Below, piece by piece: positions 32,338-43,959 of a stretch of 64,000 nucleotides of DNA. Every line of letters begins with the position of its first letter. The first letter of the stretch is position 1. The notes below the pieces were generated by a model. That model did no database searches, was not told where the DNA came from, and saw only the letters and a program-made list of their open reading frames with translations. The position numbers and the translations under genes were made by a program. This DNA comes from Obelidium mucronatum (taxonomy: Eukaryota > Chytridiomycota > Chytridiomycetes > Chytridiales > Chytriomycetaceae), in assembly GCA_025765595.1 (NCBI GenBank), contig JAIVFH010000061.1:62001-126000 (forward strand), in the 5' to 3' direction.

Positions 32338-32467
32338 TGTTTCTATTTTTTTAAGTTAATTCGTGGCCCTTTTTTATTCGTACAGATGTACTTAATATAC
32401 CCAATACAGTATTTTGCAAGAAAAGTTTGAACAAACGACTCGGATAATCAATCACAATAAAGAAAAT

Positions 32468-32932
32468 GACAGATTGCGACATTCTAATCTTGATTCGATT
32501 CATCTTGATACCTTTATAATCTATATCCGGGTGTACACTGGGGTGTGACGCGTTTTCAGAAGTTGATCCAAGAACATTTCATTTTCATTGTCAATTTGTC
32601 TCAAATTAATTTTTTTTTTAATCTTCGCGATAGATTCCTCATTTTCTCTTGTTAAAGCTCTCATGTATCGATTATATGCACGAGGGCGATGATTGGCGTT
32701 GCTTTTTTCTGGTGCCCTGTTTGCAATGAAGATTGCACTTTATTTTAATTCATTGCATGAACGAAACAGTTCAAAACCGACAATGGTTCGCGCGAGAGAG
32801 AAGGACGGAGGCAGCAAGGTGACGCGTGAATTATCGAGGAGTATGTCTTGGCGTTCCAATAGAACAATTGGTGACGTATCTGAAGCAAGTCGACCACGAT
32901 TAGGATCGGTGGCTCAGTTTATCCCAAGTTAA
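32468..32932 (+). pseudogene. collapsed LRR-7TM paralogue
   Basis: The left end (ATGACAGATTGCGACATTCT, 32468) matches the start of the two flanking LRR receptors (M(S/T)DCD(I/L)L). The right end (32690-32932) matches their last helix and tail: LFSGALFAMKIALYFNSLHE, compare FAMKLRLYFNS in copy A. Everything between, all LRRs and six helices, is absent. It looks like a paralogue reduced by an internal deletion, leaving start and stop regions only. It lies exactly between copies A and B, as expected for the remnant of a three-gene tandem array. Confidence 0.7.
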
Positions 32933-33144
32933 TCTTATTACAATAGCGATACAGATGGCTCATTTATTTAATAACCCATAGTGATTTCCTTAACATCCAA
33001 TCAGGGATGAACTGGAACACACAATAGACCAAAAAGACAATGATGAGAAGAAAAGAAAATTAAATAATATTAAGAACTCACAACAACCATCCTCCCCCCC
33101 TTTTAACGCGACTTTCTCATCATCGAATCAACTTGAAAAATCAA

Positions 33145-35840
33145 ATGACCGATTGCGATTTGCTACATGACGTTTGGGCGTGGTATCCATCGGGGACAGC
33201 ATGCTGCAAGACTATAGGCCATCTTACCTGCACGGCGGATAATCAACACATACGAACATTGTAAACCAAAAAAGGACTTTTTCGATTGGTGTATTTTGCT
33301 CATTAACTAATCGCCTAATATTTTTTTTGGCTTAGAACGTTGGCTGAACCCTTATTCAATGGCGGACACTTTCCCACCGAGATTGGCTTGCTGACGTCAC
33401 TCGAGTCCTTGTAAGATCGCACTTATCCACACACATGCATACACACAAAAAAAAAAGGAATCAAGAAAATGGATGATAACTAAAAATCTTTGTAATGATA
33501 ACAGACAAGTACGATACACCAACTTCAATGGGTCTATTCCAACAGAGCTTGGGAAACTGCAGAAGCTGACTATGCTGTAAGTTATCCTGTTTTTTTTATT
33601 ATAAAGCTGTTTGATATCACCCCAATCATTAAACTGACCTTTTATTTTGTTTTTTTTGTCGAAAAAAGAACCTTCACGGATTCCAACTTTTCGGGAAAAC
33701 TCCCAACAGAGCTTGGAAAACTCACGTCTCTAAAGTCATTGTAAGCAAAAAAAAATCTCGTTTTATTCATTCGCCAGTCATCATCCTGTTTTTTTTTTTT
33801 TTAAATAGAGTCATGACAAACCTGGGACAGAGTTTCACAAGTGTAATTCCAACTGAACTCGGACAATTATCGAATCTTGATACTCTGTAAGATGAATCCA
33901 TTCTTCTATTTTGGCTGCCTTCCCATTTTTTTTTTTATACTTTGTTTTTCACTCGTTAGGGGACTGGAACGGAATATGCTGACCGGAACCATTCCTTCCG
34001 AGTTGGGAAAACTCAACAAATTAACAAACTTGTATTTGCCATGCGTTTTTTTTTTGTTCTGGTGCTTTCTTTGGCTCATTTTTTTTTATTTTTTTCACTC
34101 CCTCAACCCCTCTGCGCCTGCCAGATCGCTCGCATCGAATCGGCTTAGTGGGGACATACCTAAAGAGATAACCAATATCAAGACTCTAGAAGCTCTGTAA
34201 GGAGACAAAAAATCTTTATGTGGAGCTCTATTGAATTTTATTATAACCATTTAATTATAGATATCTATCAAACAATGCTCTCAGCGGACCGATACCAGCA
34301 GGTATTGAAAATTGGGAAAAGATAAGAGCCATGTAAGTACCTACACATATATGCACAGTAGTTTTGTTGGTTGTATAACCAAAAAAAAAAAGATTCATCA
34401 GCGATAACAAGCTCCAAGGACCGATTCCCAGCGAAATCGGACAATTGACAACCCTCGAGAGATTGTAAGAGGACTTTCTTTGCTTTTGGATCCACTAATC
34501 ATTTTTTTTTACGCCATGCCGCATGCATTCATTTTTGTTGTGCATTCATTTTTGTTGCTTGATAGGGATTTGGGAAACAACAATTTAAGTGGCGATGTTC
34601 CGTCAAGTCTTGAAAATCTGATTCGGCTGGTTTACAAGTGCGTGTTTTATTTTATTTTTTATTTATTTATTTTTGGTTTCACTTGAAAATAACCAACATT
34701 GCCAACAAAAAAAAAGGAATCTTGCAGGAAATAAGCTAAACTCAGTAGATCTCGTCCAACAAGGCAACCAAGAAGGCGCCGAAAAAATGTTTCAAATCGT
34801 TTCAAAAGTCCTGTTCTCATTGGGAGCATTGCTCTTGGGTTCGTTCGTTGGATTTGTGCTCTACGTGGAGGGATATCAACACGGAGACGGAATTTCAATC
34901 CGAAGAATATCCACAAGCTTCAACATTACACTCTTTTTAATGAGTTTCTGTGTCTTGGCGATGCTTGCAATTCAAATGGCTGGAAACGCCAAAGATGCAA
35001 ACTCCAACAACAGTGCCACAAGTTCGATTCAATTCCTGTTGATTGCAACGACTGAGTTGTCGTATGTCAAGTATAGTTATGCGAGAAGCACACATGTTTT
35101 GGAGGCTGTGTTGCCGCAAGTGCATCCGTATATGGATAAATTTGTCTTGTTGAGTCCTCTGATTCTGTATGCGCAAGTGATTCCGCCAATCATGTATACT
35201 TCGGGATATCAAGCAAATGTGTTGAACTTTATGGATGAGCAGGCAGTGACGGCGTTGGATGTGGCGTTTGTTTTGTTGCCGATTATCGCGGGGTGTTGCA
35301 TTGTGTTGATTGACGCGGTTCATTTGGTTACGTTTACCATTTATATTCGTATGAATACCAGAATGAGCCGGGGAGACAAAGTCGATGAAAGGTAAATGCA
35401 AAAAAAAAAAGAGAGAGTCAGGAGGGAGGATGAAACCGAGCAATTTATCATTCGTTCCGTCTAGGTTTTTGATTATTTCAAGATTTGGAACTTTGGCTTC
35501 CACGTTGTGTATCGCAACTATTCTTATTGGAGCATTGATTCAAATCAAGGCGCAAGACATGTTCTGGGTCAGAGGAAGGCCTTTGATTGGAATTGGAATG
35601 ATTCTAGCAGTGATATCGACACTGTTTGGCATGAAGTTGTCGTTGTACTGGAATTCGCAGCGGGAACAAAAACGCGTGAATCAGAGTTACTTGAAGGCAA
35701 AAGCAATTGCACAGGGAAGCCATGCGGCGGTAAAACTGGATATGACTGAAACCCAGCCCGAAACAGCTGACAAGGGCTGGAAGGGTATTTTCAAGTCATC
35801 GCGAGCTGGATCTGTTGCAAACAATTCTACTCTTGCGTGA
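33145..35840 (+). CDS. LRR receptor with seven-helix membrane domain, copy B
   Basis: Tandem paralogue of copy A. The cap MTDCDLLHDVWAWYPSGTAC with a Cys pair resembles plant LRRNT modules. About nine LRR exons follow (near 33336, 33505, 33668, 33808, 33960, 34126, 34260, 34393, 34566), each ending in a Leu codon split by the intron. The membrane part starts VSKVLFSLGALLLGSFVGFV and includes STSFNITLFLMSFCVLAML, YVKYSYARSTHVLEAVLP, LLSPLILYAQVIPPIMYTSG, VTFTIYIRMNTRMSRGDKV, FLIISRFGTLASTLCIATIL and FGMKLSLYWNSQREQKRVNQ. The charged tail ends SVANNSTLA. The 7TM exon 34730-35390 is intact. Function: predicted cell-surface receptor, ligand and output unknown. Confidence 0.87.
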
Positions 35841-35977
35841 AGGCCACATGCTATTATTTTCTTTTATTTTTTTTAATATTAATATACCCCTGCCCTGTTC
35901 TTTCAATCACCACTGTTACTTTTTTGTCCAGCAAATAAAAAGTCCGAACAACCAACCAACACTCTTGTCTGTCTCCA

Positions 35978-38900
35978 ATGAAGCGCCGCCACATCATCGC
36001 CGACTCCGACTCTGACGCCGACGCCGACCAATCAGAAGCCGACGCCGACGGCGACCAATCAGAAGCCGCCAAGATCCACGCGCTGCTGGCGTCTGTCGTG
36101 CCGCTGACCAGCGACCTTTTGCAGCTGCAGAAGGAAGCGGAGCGCGAGCGCGAAAAACTCGACGAAAAGTACGGCAGCGGCGACGACTCGGACGGCGAAG
36201 CCCGGACGCGGCCGCGGCTGGCGCTGGACAGAGCGAGTGTGCTGCGGGCGCTGAAGCTGGACGGACTCAGCGACGATGACGAAGAAGGAAAGAAGACGAA
36301 AACGAAGACGAAGAAGAAGAAGGCGGCGACGACATGTACGATTCCGACGGAAACAGGCTGGACGCAGAGGGCGGTCTGCTGCGCGGAAACGCGTCAAAGA
36401 ACAAAGAAAGGAAAGTCATGCAGGAGCTGCAGTCGGGTGAAAGCTTCAGCGGGGTTGTCGGGGGGGAAGGCGCGTCGAGTCAGCGAGCCAAAAAGGTACT
36501 TCTATAGTGAAAGAACGGTGCAAATCCATTGATCACAAATTCTTCTAGGGTGGAGCAAGCAAGAAGGAAATGCTGGAAATGCGAAAGCAGTCTGAAAGAC
36601 TTCAGCGATGTATGTTTCATTCTTTGGAATACTGCGAGTACTTAATGCTCCTTTATTCACAGCAACCTACATTGAACTACCCGCTCGACGCGGTAACTTG
36701 GATATCAACAAATTTCTGTCATTATATAACATCCAAAGGTGAGATAATTTCTTCTATTCCTGAAATCCCGCTTTCATACAAACAACAAAAATAAAACAGA
36801 CCGGAGCCGCAAAACAAGGGATGGGAGGCCCCAGAAGACTCTGACGATGATCCAGAAGATGTTGATTACGTTCCACCAGACCAAGCGTCTGCTAATGAAA
36901 CTTCAACAGTAAAAAAAGACGCAATACCCTCCACTACCGATACCACTTCATGTACAGATACGACCAAGCCAATTGAATCAAAATCAGAGAGTTCCCTTGA
37001 GGCTTCCAAGGAATCCGATATGATAGAATCATCTGAGGGTCTGGACACGAAACAAGAGGGCCAAGACACTCAAACTGTTTCTGAACCGAAGCCAGAAGTG
37101 AAAGTAGAACAAACCCCAGTCATTGCCCCACTTCTCCTGAAATCCGACAGCACCATCTCCACTACCCAACTGTCTCTCCTCCAAATCTCGAACCGCGCCT
37201 TAATTCGGCAGCAACTAGATCGCTCTCGTGCTCTCCAAGAGCTCCGGAAACCCAACGGTAAAGGTCGACAACTCACTGCCGAAGAACAACTCTTGGTTCA
37301 AGATTTCGACCCCGAACTTTCGGAAAAAGCAGAAAAGAACGGCGAAAACAGTGACGATGATGGAATCGAGATTGTCGAAGTAGTTGATCCTGCCACCAAA
37401 GCAGCGCGAGATTTGGCTGCCAAACAAGCGCGGATGACTGCGGCTGAAAAGGCGGCCATGAAAGTGACGATTGAAGAAAAGAATCGGAGGCTCAAGTTAT
37501 TGGCGATTGCGCAGAACAAGGCGCGACGAGAGGAGGAGGCACGGGAATACGCGGAAGCGTTGGAAGCCAAAAAACGGAAACGGGAGGAAAAGAAGGCGTT
37601 ACGGAGGGCCAAAGACGAGGAGGAGGACGACAATGAGAATGGGTGATGAGGAAGATGGAGAAGGAAAGTTTAAGCGGATTCAGCGAAAAAAGGTGAATAT
37701 TCTGAGTATCGTGGGTTTTTTTAAATCAAATATTATTTGCTGCTATTCTCAGAGTGTTGAAGGAGCCGATGGGGGAGATACTATTGATTCGAATGATGTC
37801 CCTGCCCCACCTGTGGTCCCGCTTATTCGAGATCCTACCCTTATCCTTCCGATGGATGAAGAATCCGACAATGAAGAAGAGCAAATCAGCAGAATCAAGC
37901 CGATCAAGCCGCGAAAAACTTGGACTAAACTACTGGTAGATGATGATGAAGACGAAGATCAAAAAATGGTTGAAGATGATGAAGACAATGAGAATGGAAG
38001 TGGCAGTGATGATAACAATGACAATGAGGACGAGGAGGAAGAAGGACGGAGAAAGCGAGGCGAATCAGTCCGACAGCGAAAGCGGCAGTGACAAGGACGT
38101 CGAGCTGGATGAAAATGGATTCGCGGTCCACCGTAAAGATATCAACTTGGACGACATGGAAGAGTATGCTCCTACTCTTTTTTTATTATTGAATCTCAGA
38201 GTTGTCCTATTCTGAAACATGCTCTTTTTTTCTCTTTAGAATGTGTACGCAAGATATTCTTTCCTCATCGGTAGCTCCAAGCCCTGTTTCCAAACCGGTA
38301 ACCAAGGCGAATCAATCGACACAACCACCACCACCACCGCCACCACAGCTGTTGAAGAAGAAGAAGCCAAATGCGGCCCCGAAACCTGGAACACTTCATC
38401 ATTTTTTCCAGCAACAGCAGCAGCAGCAACAGAAATCAGTTGCACCAACGCCAGTGGAACCATCTAGCTCAACTGTCGCTACTGCCCCATCGGGTGCCAC
38501 TGATACCCCCGTCAATGCAGAGCAAACAATGGATCCAAATCTAATGGGACTCTTGTCCGGCACCTTTTCCAATATTGCAGAACCAACCCAACTACAAAAG
38601 AAACCGAAATTCCTGGATCGAATGAAATCAAGGAATCAAAAGGATGCGCCCTCTTTCTCCTCTTCCTCCTCTGCGATGGGTCGAGGCGAGGAAACGGAAG
38701 CGACAGAGAATATAGATGATGCAGTGTTTGGGCTTCTTTCAGGTGTTTTCCCGACAGAGCCACCACGGCCGATGACTAATGATGATGTGATGATGTTGAA
38801 ATGGGCGATGGGATTGACAAGGATGGGGAGGAGGAAGGAGAGGATGATGATGGGAACGACGCTGACCAAGAAGAAGACGAAGCAGGAGAAGGTGACGAGG

Positions 38901-41025
38901 AAAGTGGCGACGAAGACGAGGACTCAAGTGCACCCACTTCAGGAATTCAATCATCCACCGCGAAAAGTCCTATCAACGACGGAATAGAAGCGAAACCCAA
39001 TTTCCACGAAGCCATGATGGAGCATGCGAAGCGACTCACTGCTTTAGGGGCGTCGACGGCTGGACCGACTCTGACGGAAAAATCTAAATTCGTGGAAGCG
39101 GAAGCCGCGGAAAGTGAAGATGAATTTTTTGGGTTGGGAGGTGCGGATGGGGATGGGAATGAGGATGATGATGGGCCGTTGATTTGTTCTGGGGATGAAG
39201 ATGTGATTGAAGATTTTACGGATGTGATTGAGTTGCATAGGTGAGTATACGATGGGCTTTATTTTATTTTGGTTTGGTTCCGGGCTTCATTCTTTTTTTT
39301 GCTTTACTCTACCCCTAGAAAGCAAGTGTTTGATGATGATTCCAAAATGGTGGAAAACATGCTGAATGATGTGACGAACGGTAACCTGCGCAAAAAGGCG
39401 CGGAGAAACCATTTTGGGAAAGGATTCGCTTTGAGTGATAGTGATGATGAGCAAGAGTTGTTGCGGTCTTTGAAGCGAGCTGGGGCACGGTATTCACTCA
39501 TGTCTAAAAATAAGGATGAAGAAGGGTTAACTACGCTGGAGAGGTTTGGTAAGTCATGGCAACTTTTTTTCTTTTCCTTTGTGGATCACTGAAACAAACC
39601 CCCACCTTTTTTAAAATAGCATCCAACCCCAAAACATCTGCATTTGCAAAATGCTTCGTCACATTTGATTCTGAGGATGAAAAGGGGATGATGACATCAT
39701 CTGAAGAGGAAACATGCTTTTCCACTGTGCGCGCTCAATTGACTAAAGATATGGCCTTGAAATTAAGTCGGTCCAAGAGTAGTTTAGATGGCGGTGGCGG
39801 CGCCGGCGGCGGCGGCGGGTTGAAACGCGCTGCGAGTGGTGGGTTTTTGCCGGTCTCACGAAATGGATCAACGGTATCAGCGGCAAGTGGTGCGAGTCGT
39901 GGTTCTTTGAATAGAGGTGGAAGTAGCAGCATCAGTATTTGTAGAGCTTCGTCGTCGATTACGACTGCTGACGTGAATGAGGAGGACGATCAAGTATCTG
40001 TTGTGAAGAAGAAGGTAAACATTGATTTACTGGTGGTGATGTATCCAAAAGGGTCAAATGGCTTATCCTATTTTTCAACCAGCGATCGATACTTGGATTA
40101 TCAATGCAATTTGAATCGGATTCAGATAAAGACAATACCAAAAAGACTACTAAGCGACAACGCCGAGATAATGTGATTGACGAATTTGACGAGGATGCGA
40201 TAGAAAATGCAGGTGATGCAGATGCAAAACTCGCGGCTCGGATCTTTGCAGTAGACTCGGAGTCACCAGAACAGAAAATCACAGAGTTTGGATCATTTGA
40301 CGTGTCAAAGTTGATGCGGAAAACCAAATCGAGTGTTTCAAATGGTGCGTCAAGGAAAGAAGGTTGTGTTGGTGGTGGTATTGGTGGAGCGGGAGTGAAA
40401 GACCGCGATGAAGTGCAACCTTTGAAATATGTGAGTTGACCGCACACGCGTTTTTTTCTCCTTCATTGCAGATGGTTGACTTTTTTTTTTGGTTTGAAAG
40501 ACCTCAAGATCGGCTGCTGGTCTTCATCGTGGCAGTGGAACAACGAAGGCAGCCATCTCATCAGCGTTCATACGGTCGAAAAACCTGAAATCCCCTGGAA
40601 CAATGGAGAAACTCAAGAATGAAGTCATGAATTCGAATGGAGGTGTTGCGTGGAATCGAGCATCTGCTGGTGGATTAGATGCCAAAGTGCTGGGGTCATC
40701 TAAAAATGGGGCGGGTGCTGGTGCCGGTGGTGGTGGAAAGAAGAATATGGGTTTCTTGGTTGGGGAGGCTGCGAAGATTGAATTCTGCTGCTGCTGCTGC
40801 TGCGGCTGCTGCGACAGCGGCGGATACAGTAGGTGGTGGTGGTAAGGGCGGAAAGGGAAATTTCAGTGGTTCTTTGCCACCCCCGAGAACTGCGAGCTCG
40901 CTGTCTCAATCGAGCAGTGCATCGCAAAGTGGAATGTGAAGCGCGGTAGAGCTGCACCTGCAGTTGCTGTGGCGCGAAAGGGATCGTTGCTTAATGTCTT
41001 GGCAAGGAAGACTTCCAGCATGTAA
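35978..41025 (+). CDS. Mrc1/claspin-family replication checkpoint mediator
   Basis: Large acidic, low-complexity nuclear protein of about 1400 residues in many exons. It starts MKRRHIIADSDSDADADQSE. A first conserved block is GGASKKEMLEMRKQSERLQR followed by PARRGNLDINKFL. A helical block is PATKAARDLAAKQARMTAAE to EEKKALRRAKDEE. Two short repeats GLLSGTF and GLLSGVF occur in the C-terminal half. The strongest Mrc1 block follows: KQVFDDDSKMVENMLND, RKKARRNHFGKGFALSDSDD, then ASNPKTSAFAKCF. The end is KGSLLNVLARKTSSM. By family it links the Rad53/Chk1-type checkpoint and fork speed at the replisome. Poly-Glu, poly-Asp, poly-Gln and poly-Ala tracts are common. Several exon joins were not resolved. 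Confidence 0.75.
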
Positions 41026-41168
41026 ACAAAACCCACAACGTGTGACAAAAATATAAGTTATATCTATTGAATAATCATGAATGGGTGGGTGAGATGTGAA
41101 AGACAGATTCTCATGTGCAGCAAGCGATGTGGCAACATCGCTGCAGAATATCCGCATTTGGATTATAC

Positions 41169-41593
41169 CTACTTGAGTCCAGTTAAACACTCGCCACACA
41201 GTGTCTGAACCCAGCCAAGTTCATTCCTCACTTGTCCATCCTCGCCACACTTCCAACAAACAGTTCCAGACTCATCTTCAGCCAATTCACCATCGAAACA
41301 GGAACTACACAAGTCCACCCTCATCTTCCCCCACTTTGCCTTGTAGTCGCAAAAGAATGGATGCTCAGTCCCCAACTCCTCCAATCGTTCACACAACCGC
41401 CATACAACGCGGACCCATCCAGGTTCATACAACCAACCGAGTCGATACGACTCTGGGAACGAAGTCTTCAAGATTGTGTGTACTTGATTTCTACATTCAT
41501 CAGCGTCTTTCAAGACGACGCCGTCAAGCGGCCTTTTGAATCCATACAATGACAACAGAGACAGGATCTCCTTTTTCCCACCCCGCGACTCCT

Positions 41594-41624
<31 letters not shown>

Positions 41625-42015
41625 CTCCTCCTCGCTGCTGTCATCATCGAACCAATCTTGGAACCGGTATAAAACGTTGGGTACTTGGTTTTCATTGTAT
41701 CGCAAGATTCCCGATTCCAAGAGGTACTTGACGCATGCGACTGAGTCTTTAGGGTGATTGTAATGAGAGAGATTATATATTGCGTTCATGAATGCCTTGT
41801 GGGAACCAAGGCCGTGGGTCTTTGTAGTGGTGGTCAAGGTGGTGGTGGTGGTGATTGCAAAGACGACTTGGCATTTGAAGACGGGGGTGGTCCATGTGTA
41901 TGTGAATATGGATTTGTTAAGGTGGCAGAGTTGTTTCAAGTGGGCAATGTTTCCGGTGTAGCTGTGGGCAATGATGTTGGTCCATACTTCTGTTGGGAGT
42001 TGAGTGATGAGTCAT
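41169..42015 (-). pseudogene. F-box-like gene, copy A, probably frame-broken
   Basis: Near-identical to copy B. Just after the ATG at 42015, copy A has one extra base relative to B (ACTCATCACTCAACTCCC against ACTCACCATCAACTCCC). Translation from that ATG therefore leaves the conserved frame. The frame is open from HLNKSIFTYTW onward, through an expanded acidic run of Glu, to the Cys-rich C-terminus CSSCFDGELAEDESGTVCWK and CGECLTGLK. It may be a pseudogene, may use a downstream ATG, or the extra base may be an assembly error. Confidence 0.6.
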
Positions 42016-42054
42016 GATTGGTTGTTTGAAGTAAGTTTTTATTTTTTTTTATTT

Positions 42055-42085
<31 letters not shown>

Positions 42086-42089
42086 TTTT

Positions 42090-42630
42090 TGAAACAAAGG
42101 AAACATCATATGTTATGCGTCTCTCAAATCTCTCCACAATTGATGGAGAGACTTTTTATCCTCGTGGCAAGTAACATGATAATAAAATTCTTCTGCTTCC
42201 GAATCGTTGTTGTCGTGGTCGGTTCCTTGTTGGGCTTCGAAAAAGGCCTTCATTAATCTGGCGCCGACTTTGGATTCCATTTGTTGGATTTGTTTTTCAA
42301 GGTCGTGGAAATAGTTTTCAGGGGTTATTTCTTGATACGTGTTTTGTTGTCTTGTTGTCTTTGTTGTTCAGGTTGTTTGGTTGAGCAGGGACAACAGAAG
42401 GGGTGGATGTACGACGATCGACTGGAATAAAATAAGAAATAGGGGTTTGTTGGAGTATTGGTGGTGGGGATTGGTGTGACTGGTAGCAGGGTTGCCGGTT
42501 TAAAATGTCTCCCTTGAAGACGACGCGGAGGAGGAGACAGAAACAGAACGCGACGACTGGGACCGACTCTGAGAACGAGTTTGATGACGTTGACGTTGAG
42601 ACGATGGCAAAGATGGATTCAAGTGTGTAT
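42090..42630 (-). pseudogene. duplicated 3' fragment of NEK-like kinase gene
   Basis: Matches the last part of the kinase gene at 43670-44290, including the terminal helical segment with MESKVGARLMKAFFEAQQGT and the Arg/Ser/Gln-rich linker. The kinase domain itself is absent and the fragment begins at the duplication join, so it has no start. Internal deletions remove part of the poly-Asn linker. Confidence 0.8.
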
Positions 42631-42777
42631 GGGCGCGAAGGAATAAAATTTACAACGCGAACAAAATATAAGTTTTATCTATTAAATAATCATGAATGGG
42701 AGGGTTGGATATGAAAGACAAATTCTCATGTGCAGCAAGCAATGTGGCGACATCACTGCAGAATATCCGCATGTGGA

Positions 42778-43593
42778 TTATACCGAGTTCGCTACTTGTG
42801 TTAAACACTCGCCACACAGTGTCTGAACCCAACTAAGCTCATTCCTCACTTCTCCATCCTCGCCACACTTCCAACAAACAGTCCCAGACTCATCTTCAGC
42901 CAATTCACCGTCGAAACAGGAACTGCACAAGTCCACCCTCATCTTCCCCCACTTTTCCTTGTAGTCGCAAAAGAATGGATTCTCAGTCCCCAACTCCTCC
43001 AACCGTTCACACAACCGCCATACAACGCGGACCCATCCAGGTTCATACAACCAACCGAGTCGATACGACTCTGGGAACGAAGACTTCAAGATTGTGTGTA
43101 CTTGATTTCTACATTCATCAGCGTCTTTCAAGACGACGCTGTCCAGTGGCCTTTTGAATCCATACAATGACAACAGAGACAGGATCTCCTTTTTCCCACC
43201 CCGCGACTCCTCCTCCTCCTCCTCATCCTCGCTGCTGTCATCATCGAACCAATCTTGGAACCGGTATAAAACGTTGGGGACTTGGTTTTCATTGTATCGC
43301 AAGATTCCCAATTCCAGGAGGTACTTGACGCATGCGACTGAGTCTTTCGGGAGATTGTATTGAGAGAGATTGTAGATTGCATTGATGAATGCCTTGTGGG
43401 AACCAAGGCCGTGTGTCTTGGTGGTGCTAGTGATTGCAAAGACGACTTGGCATTTGAAGACGGGGGTGGCCCATGTGTATGTGAATATGGATTTGTTTAA
43501 GCGGCAGAGTTGTTTCAAGTGGGCAATGTTTCCGGTGTAGGTGTGGGCAATGATGTTGGCCCATATTTCTGTTGGGAGTTGATGGTGAGTCAT
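42778..43593 (-). CDS. F-box-like protein with C-terminal Cys cluster, copy B
   Basis: Single-exon gene of 271 residues. The N-terminus MTHHQLPTEIWANIIAHTYT followed by LKQLCRLNKSIFTYTW has the LPxEI...R.NK pattern of an F-box-like module. The middle contains an acidic Glu/Asp run. The C-terminus has paired cysteines CSSC...CWKC...CGEC, likely a zinc ribbon. It could be a substrate adaptor for an SCF-type ubiquitin ligase, with the zinc module as a target-binding part; this is inference. The open frame can be extended upstream through a poly-Lys run encoded by a long poly-T, but the ATG at 43593 is the credible start. Confidence 0.72.
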   Translation of the reverse strand: MTHHQLPTEIWANIIAHTYTGNIAHLKQLCRLNKSIFTYTWATPVFKCQVVFAITSTTKTHGLGSHKAFINAIYNLSQYNLPKDSVACVKYLLELGILRYNENQVPNVLYRFQDWFDDDSSEDEEEEEESRGGKKEILSLLSLYGFKRPLDSVVLKDADECRNQVHTILKSSFPESYRLGWLYEPGWVRVVWRLCERLEELGTENPFFCDYKEKWGKMRVDLCSSCFDGELAEDESGTVCWKCGEDGEVRNELSWVQTLCGECLTQVANSV

Positions 43594-43612
43594 GTTTGGT
43601 TGTTTGAAGTCA

Positions 43613-43616
<4 letters not shown>

Positions 43617-43668
<52 letters not shown>
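43617..43668. repeat. poly-T tract of about 50 bp
   Basis: An uninterrupted T run lies between the copy B start and the kinase stop codon at 43670. Unit A has a shorter, interrupted version (42030-42090). The minus-strand transcripts read poly-A here, just after the kinase stop. It could be a copied poly-A tail or simple expansion. The length is likely to be inaccurate. Confidence 0.8.
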
Positions 43669-43669
<1 letters not shown>

Positions 43670-43922
43670 TCAAACAAAGGAAACATCATATGCGTCTCTC
43701 AAATCCCTCCACAATTGATGGAGAGACTTTTTATCCTCGTGGCAAGTAACATGATAATAAAACTCTTCTGCTTCCGAATCGTTGTTGTCGTGGTCGGTTC
43801 CTTGTTGGGCTTCGAAAAAGGCCTTCATTAATCTGGCGCCGACTTTGGATTCCATTTGTTGGATTCGTTTTTCAAGGTCGTGGAAATAGTTTTCGGGGTT
43901 GCTTTTATTCACGTTGTTGATT

Positions 43923-43959
<37 letters not shown>

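Noticed and set aside
29801..35840. Plant-type LRR receptor kinases
   Set aside because: Ectodomains resemble plant LRRs, but no kinase domain follows; a multi-helix membrane domain and a short charged tail end each gene.
43593..43689. N-terminal extension of F-box copy B through poly-Lys
   Set aside because: It depends on a 50-base poly-T of uncertain length. Copy A lacks it, and MTHHQLP at 43593 gives a normal F-box start.
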